A model generated the notes under the pieces. It was not told where the DNA came from, did no database searches, and saw only the letters and a list, made by a program, of their open reading frames with translations. Below are positions 47,081 to 56,827 of a stretch of 64,000 nucleotides of DNA, in pieces. Position numbers and translations under genes: made by a program. The DNA comes from Hyaloperonospora brassicae (Eukaryota; Oomycota; Peronosporomycetes; Peronosporales; Peronosporaceae): assembly GCA_947650285.1 (NCBI GenBank), contig CANTFL010000003.1:124001-188000 (forward strand). The letters are read 5' to 3'. How positions within the stretch are numbered: the first letter of the stretch is position 1; each line of letters begins with the position of its first letter.

Positions 47081-47237
47081 TTCGTCGATCGCAGATCGCT
47101 CCTTCTAGCGCGCAGCTGCTTGCTTGCACTTTGATGCGCTGCGCGTCACGTGTGCTTGTCGTGACCACGGATTCTTACTCTTCTCGTGAGCACCGCGATC
47201 ATCTCGCGCTCGAATATTGTCATCGCGGGTTGCCACT

Positions 47238-48704
47238 TCAGCCGCTGTCTCTATATCGGCTCGATCGCTTACTTCCATTGTGTGCTGCAGTTGCGCGTTC
47301 TGCGCATCGGAGAGCGTGGAGATATTCTTCACGTGTTGTGTGACAACTACCTTGTTCTCTCGCTGAACGAAGGACCTTGTACATCTTTGTCTCCTCGCTG
47401 ACGCCCACGATGATGCCAGTCTGAGAACGCCGCTGTAGCGAGCTCTTGCGCGGGTCGCGGTAGACGCTGCACGACGACCCAAAGACGACGATGCTGCGCA
47501 TATCCGGCGACTTACCCGTCAGCACCTCGATAGGCGACGATCTCTTTGCATTCGCTCGCGTCGGACTGCGGTTCAATATGTGGACGGCGTACTGCACCGC
47601 GTCGCCCCAGAACTGCAACGGTAGCGCGCTCGCGAACATCATGCTGCGTGCGAGGTTTAGCACCGTGCGGTTCATCCTCTCCTCTTTGCCGTTCGATGCC
47701 TGGTTGCGAGCTTCCGATACTTGGCGTGCGACACCCGTGTGCTTGCAGAACAAGTCGACGTTTGCATACTCGCTTCCTCCGTCCGTCCGCAGAACGTGGA
47801 CCTTGAAACCGAAGAGCTTCTCAAAGTGGACGAGAAACGCTTCAAACTGTTTCGCCGCCGCGTTCTTCGTGCGCGCAAGGAATACTCGGCAATAATATGA
47901 TTTATGGTCGATAATGTTGACCATATATCGATTGCCAAGGCAATCCTGCGGCGTCATGGGACCTTTGAGGTCCGAGAAGATGACGCCGCCGATCCTGTCG
48001 ATTGGCGAGTTGGTGCCGCTGTCTTGCTGCGACTGCGTGTTGCGCGTCTGTTTGCCCTCGAGGCATGATACGCATGCCATGCGCTTGTTGCTGGTCAATC
48101 GAATACCCGATGACGGATCGCGCGTTATACGCTCGATCGTATCGAACGCGAGGTGGCCAAGTCTCTGGTGCCAGTGCAGCTGCGAGGCTTCTTGCATATC
48201 TTCAGCATCACCATTCAACGCGCGCGCTTCGAGCGCAGCCATGATTGCATCTCCATCGTTTTGCCTCCCGCATATCGCTGTCGTCTTAACGTACAACACG
48301 TTACTGTCGATCGCTACGTCGAACACGACTGTACCGTCGCTGCGCCGCGCTAGCGCTCGTTTGTTGCCGTCGTAAACGAGGGCAAACCCTTTGCTCTCCA
48401 GCTTCCCGTACTAGACGATGCTCTTCCCCAGACGTGGAGCGAGATAGACTTCTGTCAGATTCACAGTCATCTTCACAACGCGCGCGAGGACCTCAAGACA
48501 CACACTCCCGACACGCGTCAGCCGCAGCGACTCTACATCTGCCATGGCAATCTCGTAGACGCAGGCAGTCGATTCGATCAGCAGCGACTCATCGTTCACG
48601 AGGTGCCTGATCGCGCCACTGTCAAGTATCCAGTCGCCTCGATCGATGTCAATCGCATCGTTTGCAGCTAGCACGAATCCGCCTGCGAAGTTCATAGATC
48701 GCAC
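47238..48704 (-). CDS. Copia protease and integrase, one internal TAG
   Basis: Protease: GDWILDSGAIRHLVND, with the DSGA active site (48411-48704). After the TAG at 48411-48413 the same frame continues into pre-integrase (HWHQRLGHLAFDTIERI, CVSCLEGKQ) and the integrase core (FSDLKGPMTPQDCLGNRYMV, VLRTDGGSEYANVDLF, NGKEERMNRTVL), with D, D and E recognisable. The end of the domain shifts frame near 47375 (continuing as FVQRENKVVVTQHVKN). The protease frame overlaps the gag end by 13 bases in another frame. Confidence 0.88.
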
Positions 48705-50059
48705 TTTATTCGCACGAACCGCTTTTCCTCGCGATTTTTTTTCTTTTTGCTTTTGGCTTCTTTCGTGCGAGCCTCTGACCCTTTCTCCGTGAGCGCAAGG
48801 ACCATATCGCCGCTGCCACTCGTGTTTCTCGTCTCATCATCAAACACAACTCTTGCCTTGCATTCTGAAACAACATGCCCCGTCCTGCCGCAGCGGAAAC
48901 ACGTTCGTGTGTCTTGACGCTTCGTCTCGACATGCGCCGCGACGACCTCGCGACCAACCGCGCCACTGCCGAGCTCGATAGACTGCGCAAAGTGCGCCAA
49001 CTCCTTAGCGTGGCTCAGGCAGTCGGAACGCGTCGGATCGTACTTAGCGCGCATGACATTCATCAGGTCTGGCGACGCGTGATGGACGATGTTGTCGAGC
49101 ACAAGCAAGTCGGCGCCACCGCGCGCATCGCTGACAGCCACCATGAAAAGAAAGTGCTCAGCCCAGGTGCGTCGCGCTATTTTCCTTGCCATGAATAGAT
49201 TCATGGCCTGGCTCGCCGTGATGGTCGTCTTGAACGTCAGGTGCAGCTGCTCCATGACGTGCTCGAATCTTGGCTGCTGCACCCACCAAGTGTCGACCTG
49301 TTTGTGGTAGTAGCGCTCCGCCGTACCAGCCAAGAAATGCATGAGTAGGTCCACTTTCACGTCCTCCGTCCAGGAGAAACCGCAAGACGCCTCAGCGAGG
49401 CTCACAGCGCGCATGAAGGTGCGTCCCCAGTCAAAGAAACCGCTCCCGAGCCCTTTGTAGAGCTCCGTCCCATCGAACTTGCGAATGTTGAGCTTTCTCT
49501 GACTAGCGCTCGGTATTCCGAAGTTTCCGATCGCTGCTGCCGTGTGTTTCGCAGGTGGCATCGCTTCTTGACGCAGCGCGACCATGGGATCGGCCGATCG
49601 TTCCGGTATGCGATGCTGAGCTGACGGCTGCCCACGCGGCGGCGCAAGAGAGGCGAAAATCGACTCGCCGTTATCTGGCCAGCGCTCGCGCGCGCGAGGT
49701 GCTGCTGGTTTTTCCTCCAGCGACCCAAGCGCGTCGATGGTCATGGGGCGTTCACGCATGTTCGATACAAGCTTGGATGCAAACATGCCGCTCTCGACAG
49801 CTCCAAGCATCCTCTCATCTTCGTCCCGGACGCGCTGCGAAGACTCGAGCTTCGACAGGCGGTCGGTCACTGCGGCGAGGGCCGCGAGAATCTTGTCGTC
49901 GGTTGCCTCGCTCCTTTCGCGAGAGGGCGGTACTTCGACGACTCCCGGCGTGTTCACCGACGAGGGAAAACGCGCTGGCAAGACACGCCCTGGCGCAGCT
50001 CGCGCGACACCTCCTGATGTATTGGGGGTCGCTTCAATTTCTCTAGCCATTGGGCTCAT
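48692..50059 (-). CDS. Copia gag, intact
   Basis: 455 codons from ATG at 50059 (a second ATG nine bases on, at 50050). The chain has an N-terminal variable part, a gag core (KFDGTELYKGLGSGFFDWGR, AERYYHKQVDTWWVQQP, AMNLFMARKIARRTWAEHF) and a zinc knuckle CFRCGRTGHVVSEC, followed by a lysine-rich end. The first codons lie inside the primer-binding site. This is the only undamaged element gene in the window. Confidence 0.9.
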   Translation of the reverse strand: MSPMAREIEATPNTSGGVARAAPGRVLPARFPSSVNTPGVVEVPPSRERSEATDDKILAALAAVTDRLSKLESSQRVRDEDERMLGAVESGMFASKLVSNMRERPMTIDALGSLEEKPAAPRARERWPDNGESIFASLAPPRGQPSAQHRIPERSADPMVALRQEAMPPAKHTAAAIGNFGIPSASQRKLNIRKFDGTELYKGLGSGFFDWGRTFMRAVSLAEASCGFSWTEDVKVDLLMHFLAGTAERYYHKQVDTWWVQQPRFEHVMEQLHLTFKTTITASQAMNLFMARKIARRTWAEHFLFMVAVSDARGGADLLVLDNIVHHASPDLMNVMRAKYDPTRSDCLSHAKELAHFAQSIELGSGAVGREVVAAHVETKRQDTRTCFRCGRTGHVVSECKARVVFDDETRNTSGSGDMVLALTEKGSEARTKEAKSKKKKNREEKRFVRIKCDL

Positions 50060-50063
50060 AACC
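50051..50063 (-). promoter_or_regulatory. Copia primer-binding site, half-tRNA type
   Basis: Directly next to the 5' LTR, the plus strand reads TGGGCTCATAACC. This equals the anticodon arm of initiator tRNA-Met as known in eukaryotes, so the element RNA would pair with the middle of that tRNA and not its 3' end. The gag ATG (complement of 50057-50059) is within this site. Confidence 0.65.
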
Positions 50064-50268
50064 TGTGGGAAGTAGTATGCGCAGTAGAAAGACGATTGGA
50101 GTCTGTGTTCCTTCTTACCAGTTTCTCTTGTCTGCCTCCTAGCCACTCGTTCTCAACGATAGATGGTTGCTGACCAACCTGTCTACTACCATCTTGTTCT
50201 GACTATCCCTGACTAGGTTGACGGCTGGCGCTAATCGAAACCACGAACTTCGACCTCAACTACCAACA
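50064..50268 (-). repeat. Copia 5' LTR
   Basis: 205 bp, 5' copy for the minus-strand element. Confidence 0.92.
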
Positions 50269-51202
50269 GCAAATACCACAGTTATATCAACACTACAGAT
50301 GTCATATAGCGAAGCCCCTTTGAGCTTCCTAGGAGGCGCATTACACTGCGCAGGTACCGACACGACGTTCGAAGATCCGCTTTCATTGTGAGCGCTCAAC
50401 TTCTCGGAGACATAGAGTTTCTGGATTACCTCGAACCGGCCATCAGGAAACAACGATAGCTGGTCCTAGTGGATATCGCTCATCGTTGTAAAACTTCTTG
50501 CTGTCGCCTTGATCCAATCTACAATTTTCATCACACGTATCGATCAGTACCGCAGCACCCATCTGACAAATTATTTATAGTTAGCTGCAAAAATAAGAGA
50601 TGCCGCATTTGCCAATCTGCTTCTTTCTCCATCAGGTTGCTTACTGCGGTCACGCAGGTTTCAGATATTGTTCCCTCGACTGGCGCCTTTGACAACTTTG
50701 AACTCTCACATTTTTCTTGTCGTAAGCTAGAGCTCCGATTGTACGCGCATAACCTTTCCAAATTTTGCTACTTCTCTTAGCACAGTAAATGATTTACTTT
50801 CTGAATATAAGATGAAGTATTATATGAGTGGCATCATCTTCATTCCGCAGAAACATCTTCTTCATCTGCTCGAAGGCCAGGTGTTCAGATACTTTTGGCC
50901 GTGAAGGCATTGTAGTAATTCTACAATATTATTGCTAATGTTATTTGGTTGAAGGCAGACTGGAATGGTCTACGGTCCACGCTTTTTACGATTTATTTGG
51001 TGTGTATGAAATAAGGAATAATTTGATAGCGTCGACATCTTATAATCTGTTATCCCATGTTATATGATGCGTGTTTTTCCCCACGGATCATATCGAATTG
51101 GACAGATTTGTAGCAAGAACTGCCATGACTGAGGCTACCCTTACAATAATTGTAAGTACGATCACGAAAAAGAGTTCAAAAGTGTAATTGTCTGTCATGA
51201 AA
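50269..51202. other. Spacer, no supported gene
   Basis: A plus frame at 50469-50780 lacks motifs. AT-rich, nothing else recognised. Confidence 0.45.
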
Positions 51203-51532
51203 TTAAACAATGTTTACTACAATATGAAGCAATTTACAGACAAATAGCTGTTGAGCATTTGTTCGATGTGTCGGATCCGTTTGCTGGCGATGAACTCTGT
51301 TTAAACCGCACTCGATAGCGAGATGATACTGCAGACCCGTGCACGAAAGCACGCCACGCACGACGACGCCCACGTGGTATGTCATGGTCTTTCTGGTGCA
51401 CGTTGTTGCCCACTGGTCAACATGAGGTCCGAAAAAGTAGCTGGCGAACTCAGGTCTGTAGCCTGTCGAGTATGAGATGCAACAAGAGCATACGTTGCAA
51501 GCGATAGAAACTAGTAGGACAAAGACTCTCAT
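51203..51532 (-). CDS. Possible small secreted cysteine-containing protein
   Basis: A 109-residue frame from the ATG at 51532. The first 20 residues (MRVFVLLVSIACNVCSCCIS) have the charge-then-hydrophobic pattern of a signal peptide ending in small residues. The mature part has four further cysteines and no membrane segment. There is no RXLR or LFLAK motif. It stands alone in a repeat-rich spacer, a common setting for candidate secreted proteins of oomycetes. With so short a frame it could be chance; an upstream in-frame start exists but would bury the signal peptide. Confidence 0.4.
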   Translation of the reverse strand: MRVFVLLVSIACNVCSCCISYSTGYRPEFASYFFGPHVDQWATTCTRKTMTYHVGVVVRGVLSCTGLQYHLAIECGLNRVHRQQTDPTHRTNAQQLFVCKLLHIVVNIV

Positions 51533-52441
51533 AATTGTACGGTCCCCGATTGCATCATTGGTTGCGCTATCACACATGAACTAGGTACTAATCGCGAAGT
51601 CGAAGTGATTGTACGGCTGACTCTATAACAATCGCGACAGCAGTGGCTTAAGTCGCGTGCCTTCTGCCGAAAATATCGCTGCTATCATCAGTGCGCCCAA
51701 AGTACGGGACACAAGAATGAGCAAATGTTGCTATGATTGATGTCAACGTACGTGCAACTTTTGCTAGCACAGCTTGTCAGTAACGTGACTCTCGACGCCA
51801 TGGCGTACGAAGTGCATATCCGATCTCCATGTGGTAAGACACCATTCGTGCTGAATGACGCCCACACGCATGGCGACGGATCATGAAGGAAAAGGTAACT
51901 GCAAATATAGAGGATGCTGCATTCGAGACCCGTGAAATGTACCGAAAGTGTGTTGGATGATGATGACGTACGTCAGCCTATTGTCATTCTAGGAAGAACA
52001 TGACCATCACGCACGTAACACAGGTGCAAAAGTTGAGCCGTCGATTCGTAACGATCAGAACAACTGCAGGTGTTGCAGTTGTCGCACAGGTTCAAGCCAT
52101 GCCCTCTAAAAATGACAAAATTGCTGTAAGCGGTAGATAGGGTTACAGTGCAGACTGTAAGACATGTGTCATTTATGCAATGGTGAGGACTGGATGGAGT
52201 ACAGGAAACAAGACAAGCTGACATCCACAGCCTGAGTTCGGATGACATTCCAGCTGCGCGGGTCGGATACCCATTAGCCGTCAGGGAGATCGGTAAGGTA
52301 TCAGACAGTTGTAGCAATGGGCTGCAAACTGAACTTCTACATGACCATCTGTCCTTAGAAAGGCCTCCAGCATCACCACACTCTTGCATCCACAGTGTGA
52401 TCAGACTCACAGACTTCTCACCCCGCTTCATCTCAAGGTCA
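51533..52441. other. Spacer, no supported gene
   Basis: A 152-codon minus frame (51973-52431) is cysteine-rich (NLCDNCNTCSCSDRYES) but has no start context, signal peptide or clear domain. It may belong with the decayed fragment upstream of it (52442-52808). Confidence 0.35.
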
Positions 52442-52808
52442 TCATTCTTTCAGCCAAGCATGGCGATAGAAAGCCGAGACGCTTGCCGACATCGCACCGC
52501 AAACTCTCGATACTAGCACGACAGCGCTGCAGCAGCTATCAGCCAAGATGAAAGCGACTGCGCTGAGCTTGTCGTAGGTGACTTCGTCTTGTCCTCGAGC
52601 CGGTCCACAATCCGTGCATGGTTTCTTCTTTACCATCGTCATTGGAGCTGTCGCTGACTCGCTTATCAGGTTTCGAGATACACTCTTGCCCAAACAAGTC
52701 TCTGAGGGTGACGAGCAGCACGCCCGACAGCTTGTGGTATGATATAGAGTGAGCTTGGGCTAAGCTGTGATCTTCTTTTTGATGCTCATGCACTCGAAAG
52801 TCACTCAT
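52442..52808 (-). pseudogene. Decayed Kazal-like inhibitor fragment
   Basis: The minus frame has KPCTDCGPARGQDEVTYDKL followed by AVAFILADSC. This matches the Kazal pattern (C..PVCG.DGVTYDN.C......C), with Arg and Ser at two cysteine positions and Glu for Gly. The upstream frame from 52808 (MSDFRVHEHQKEDHS...) is shifted by one base relative to it. Kazal inhibitors of oomycetes are secreted and act on host proteases; the lost cysteines and frame break suggest this one is dead. Low certainty. Confidence 0.3.
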
Positions 52809-53121
52809 AGGACTCTAGTTACTATCTCAGCTCTCAAGACAAGCCCATACTTTTCCTTTGTCGTACATCAGTGCAGCAGTAAACATTAGCTATTCTACCT
52901 TGTCCATGCTGCCAAGCTGTATCTGCCTTGCCTTGTACTTGGCACAATGCCACTTTTTCGACAGTAAGTTGAGTTTTCGCTAAGTGCGCTCATGTCGCTT
53001 ACAGCAGAAGCGCAGAGTGTACTCTCTTGGCCACAACATGGACGTGCGTGTGTCACTACGACCACAAGTCGAGGAACGCGACTCAGTTCGTTAGAAATCA
53101 TTTTAGAAACGCACTTCCACG
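52809..53121. other. Upstream region of the SET-domain gene
   Basis: No gene is supported. It presumably contains the SET gene promoter. Confidence 0.4.
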
Positions 53122-54675
53122 ATGGCCACCTGTTTGCTGAAGGAATGGGTTGACACGCACGAGTCCGTCGTGACAGTGGCGCAGGACCTCATTGACCCCG
53201 TGTCGATTGTTGCTCTGTATGGAGAGGACGACCGATCGATTGTGGCACTACGTGACTTTCCACTCGGTGCGAAAGTGGTGACGCTGAACGCCGGGGCATT
53301 TCTAAATGGCAGTTACTGGCTGGACCAACTCGACGCAAAGGGTCGAGTCCAGTTGACGCAGCAGATGGACCTGTTGCAAGTGAGTGGCACGATAAGAACG
53401 GCATTGGCATTGCTGGCAGAGCGCGCACGAGCGAAGGAGAGTGACTTCTATGGCTACATCCAGCAACTGCCGACGACCCTTTCGCTCCCTTTCGCGTGGG
53501 ACCCAAAGTTTCGGCACATGCTTCAACACACTTCAGCGTACGTGGATGGTGGGTGAACGTTGTACACAGAAAATGCTGAAGAAGAAGAAGAAGAAGAAGA
53601 GACAATCAGTGCTGAGGTTTGTGTGCTAGGTATCCGCTACTGGACGACAAGGTCGTGCTGAAAATGTACTCGCACTATGTGGCACCGCTGGCCGAGGTCT
53701 TTCCGACAATCTGGCCGAGCGAAACGTCGACGCTGGAGAGCTTTCAGTGGGCGTACGCGACCGTTGTATCGCGGTACGTGGAAAGCTTCGCTTGTGTTCA
53801 TCGAGCGAGTTGCTCAGTGCTCGCGCTACAGGGCCTTCAACGCCACAGGTGCACTGGAGCCCACTTTACTTCCAGTGATCGATATGGCCAACCACGAGGC
53901 TGAGAATCCGGCAGCGCACATTGTCGAAACGGACTCGGGCAGCTTTCAGGTGCGCGTGGTGTTAAGCTCATTGGAAGTTCGTTGCTCACTTCTGTGGTTA
54001 TGGAAAGCTGGTTGCGCTGCGCAAGGTGGAAGCAGGCGAGTCAGTTACAATCTCGTACGGGAATCTATCAAATGCCCAGGTGACTTGACGTGAAACAATG
54101 TGGCTTTGGGTATCTACGGACATCCTTCACTCACATCACTGACCACTTTTTCCATTGCGGATATGCAGCTCTTGTGTCGTTATGGTTTCGTGCTGCCCTC
54201 ACTTGTGCCGTCGGACTCGATTCAAATCACCAGCTCTGAGGTCATCGATGCTTTTCATACTCGCTCGCAAAGCAGCGAAGACGAAGAAGACAACGTCCCT
54301 CGCGTGGGCAAAGGCAAAGCTCTGGCAAACTCGGTCAAGCGTCAGAAACGATGTCATCCAAAGAACGACAGTGAATGCCTGTTTTTCTTACTGCATGGAG
54401 ACGCCGAACGCGAGTATGGACTGGGTGATGCGCTCATGGATTTTGTGATGACATCCCGATTGCCTGCCGAACAGCTCCACGACGTGCTGATCGCGCTTCT
54501 GCAAGAGAAAGACAAATGGTACAGCGACATGCTCGTGATGTCTTCCGAGACCGCCGTCCCCGAAGTGAACGCTATCCAGCAGCTCTGCCAGCACGAACGA
54601 CACATTTGTCGCCGCATTTTGCTAGGACTGATGTCTCTCGAGGAAGACTCGGATCTAAGCGACGAGGAGAACTAG
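53122..54675 (+). CDS. SET-domain protein lysine methyltransferase (Rubisco LSMT/SETD3-like)
   Basis: Five exons, 53122-53537, 53630-53773, 53832-53949, 54008-54079 and 54169-54675, give 418 residues with correct phases. The N-terminal SET half has SIVALRDFPLGAKVVTL and a split-SET insert of helices. The C-terminal SET motifs are RAFNATGALEPTLLPVIDM, ANHEAENP (the NHxxxxN cofactor-binding motif) and ESVTISYGNLSNAQLLCRYG, the YGxLSNxxLLxxYGF signature of the LSMT/SETD3 group. A C-terminal substrate-binding helical region follows, with an acidic/basic low-complexity loop (SSEDEEDN ... KRQKR) and an acidic end. Enzymes of this group methylate lysine or histidine on non-histone proteins. The substrate here is unknown. 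The first intron contains a (GAA)n run. Confidence 0.88.
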
Positions 54676-54775
54676 GTTCCTCCTGCGGCGTCCAGTTCCA
54701 TCCATAACTTGACAGATGTGCAGTACGACGGTCGCTGCTACCAGGAATATGGCAATGACAGCTTCCGCCTATGCT

Positions 54776-56827
54776 TTAGCTCTCATTTACTCGAACATGC
54801 ATGGTAAGTGCGCCACCATGAGATGACCGCGGGACCCACAATACCAGTGAGCTACCTGTGTTTGATAACATACCGAGCATGTTCTGCCGCCGACAATCGA
54901 GATACAAGGCTTGGTCTTGCAGCTTCGAGACGTATTGTGTCCACTTGACCGTACCACCAACAGGCACTGCCACTTCATCATATTCTTCACCGCCTGAGTG
55001 AATGATGACCGTCACGTCTTCCGTGCCGACACTCTCGAATGCAAGGTTCACCATGCCGTCACCTTTCTTCGTCCACGTACCATAGCTGCCTTCGAACGCT
55101 CCGCCCAAAGTCTCCAGTCCAAGAGCATCGTGCAGCGTGCCGTCGTCAATTTCGCCTATGAAAGCCGTAGGGCCACAAGTCGGTTGTACAAATTGTGACA
55201 GCATCCACAAGATACGTGTCGAATCAATGCTGCCAAGTATAACGAGCACCAAGTTCGCTGCCTCCAAAGTAAAGTCGCCTTCAGCGACCGACGCACCCAT
55301 GTCGGTTTGGTCCGTTTCGACCAGCTGATCAACAATCACTCCAAGTGTCTTTCGGATCAAGTCACGAGTACCAAATGCAGCTTTTCTAGTTGTGCTCGCC
55401 ATCACCTCGCGCATGCAATTATTCGTAACAATGGGAATGTCCTTCAGCACAAGAGGTGACTCACTGATTTTGACACGAATGTCGTCGACTGCGGCGGCAG
55501 GCGCCTTGTTGCGAATCCCATGGACCGAAGCAATGATGTAGTCAGTAAGATTTCTGAGTTGGTCTCCACAAGTAGAGTTCATGTCGAGAAGGTCCTGAAG
55601 CTCTCCGACGTGTAACCCCTCTGTTGAATTAATCGTGCCTGTATCCATGAGAAAATTCATGACGTCGTGGCCAGACGAGAGGATTCGGTCGCCATTGGTG
55701 ATAGCCTGTTTCACGACATTGGCGACGACAGTGTGGACGCAATTGAACACTTTTGCCTTTGTCGTAACTTCCCGTCCCAGGCAATTGGCAACAGCGATTG
55801 GCATCGAGTAGAGCACAACGTTGGACTGGTATGCCAATGCGAGTAACTCTTCCATTGTCTGTTGTACTGCTGTCGTTCGACGAAAACGAAGATAGTAGGC
55901 AAGCGACTTCACCAAACCGATGATGTTGGCGGCGCACAGAAACGTCGTCTTTGTTTTCGTGTACGACGGGAAGATCCTGCCAAAGATTCCTGCTGTCACT
56001 GTGTTGAACACTGTGGCGATCACCGATACAGACTTGCTGAGCAGTTCCTCTGCGCAGTTGTCATTCTGTGGGATGCATTCCTCGTAGCATGCCACGGGAT
56101 ACGATATCGGACACTGTGCTAAACAGCTCTTTCTATCCGCGCTGTACCCTACAGGACACGACTCTTCACTGCCGTATTCCACCCTCTTTCGATAGCACGC
56201 CGAGTCCGTAGCGTCACTTATGGTAGGACCAACCCAGTTCCGAATGCCACTGCCATACCAATCCGATTCCACTAAATCGGTCAGCGCTTTGCTGGTCGCA
56301 TTTCGTCGCGTCCAGATCGCACCCAATTGAGTCACTTGGCTTGCTGCGCGGCCAAAGAATCCGCTGAGCTGGAAACCTTTCGGAGCACGAATCGTCAAGC
56401 TAGCACCTGCCTTCTTCCCTGCAGCAATCGTACGACCTTGGTTCGTGCTGAAGTTGAGGTAGACAATAGTCGCGCTAAAGCCGTGTGGGGTCCAATGGAC
56501 CTCCATCGACTCGACGTACTCCTCCTCGACAAGATGCAGCGTCGAGTCCGTCCCGCTCGATCCACCATGCGACAGCGTGACTTCCGTCGGCGTATCTACG
56601 CGCAACGTCACGGATGTGATCCATTGCTCAGCACTGATTGTAAGTGAATGAACGTGCTGGCCAACTACAATGCGATTGACGTCCGAGAACGTCACGCCAG
56701 TGGATCCACCGCCCAAGTCGCTGAGCTGAATGTCGTCGCCGTCGTCGAAGGTCGTTGTACCGTACACCGCGACGACAGCCACGAGGAGCAAGAGCGACGT
56801 CGCAAGGACGACCGCCTGCAACGGCAT
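54776..56827 (-). CDS. Secreted jacalin-like lectin domain protein A
   Basis: Intronless, 683 residues from the ATG at 56827. That start gives a signal peptide (MPLQAVVLATSLLLLVAVVA); an ATG at 56938 would add 37 residues before it. Residues about 35-180 are jacalin-like: GGGSTGVTFSDVNRIVVG, VTLSHGGSSGTDSTLHLVEE, YVESMEVHW, VYLNFSTNQGR, FQLSGFFGRAASQVTQLGAIW. A conserved block follows (RNWVGPTISDATDSACYRK; CPVGYSADRKSC; CPISYPVACYEECIPQNDNC), then a mostly helical region and a C-terminal beta-like domain (EGSYGTWTKKGDG; VTVIIHSGGEEYDEV). Jacalin domains bind sugars. The remainder is not assigned. It is head-to-head with its paralogue. Confidence 0.82.
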   Translation of the reverse strand: MPLQAVVLATSLLLLVAVVAVYGTTTFDDGDDIQLSDLGGGSTGVTFSDVNRIVVGQHVHSLTISAEQWITSVTLRVDTPTEVTLSHGGSSGTDSTLHLVEEEYVESMEVHWTPHGFSATIVYLNFSTNQGRTIAAGKKAGASLTIRAPKGFQLSGFFGRAASQVTQLGAIWTRRNATSKALTDLVESDWYGSGIRNWVGPTISDATDSACYRKRVEYGSEESCPVGYSADRKSCLAQCPISYPVACYEECIPQNDNCAEELLSKSVSVIATVFNTVTAGIFGRIFPSYTKTKTTFLCAANIIGLVKSLAYYLRFRRTTAVQQTMEELLALAYQSNVVLYSMPIAVANCLGREVTTKAKVFNCVHTVVANVVKQAITNGDRILSSGHDVMNFLMDTGTINSTEGLHVGELQDLLDMNSTCGDQLRNLTDYIIASVHGIRNKAPAAAVDDIRVKISESPLVLKDIPIVTNNCMREVMASTTRKAAFGTRDLIRKTLGVIVDQLVETDQTDMGASVAEGDFTLEAANLVLVILGSIDSTRILWMLSQFVQPTCGPTAFIGEIDDGTLHDALGLETLGGAFEGSYGTWTKKGDGMVNLAFESVGTEDVTVIIHSGGEEYDEVAVPVGGTVKWTQYVSKLQDQALYLDCRRQNMLGMLSNTGSSLVLWVPRSSHGGALTMHVRVNES

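Larger units (their letters stand above)
45076..50268 (-). mobile_element. Ty1/copia retrotransposon, minus orientation
   Basis: Two 205-bp LTRs (45076-45280 and 50064-50268; TGTGGG...CCAACA) flank gag, protease, integrase, RT and RNase H in copia order on the minus strand. I count 8 differences between the LTRs (about 4%). The flanks read GAAAA (45071-45075) and GCAAA (50269-50273), an imperfect 5-bp duplication. A PBS matching the initiator tRNA anticodon arm abuts the 5' LTR, and the polypurine run GAGGAGGAG (complement of 45281-45289) abuts the 3' LTR. Pol is interrupted by TAG at 48411-48413, a frame change near 47375 and TGA at 46739-46744. Confidence 0.92.
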
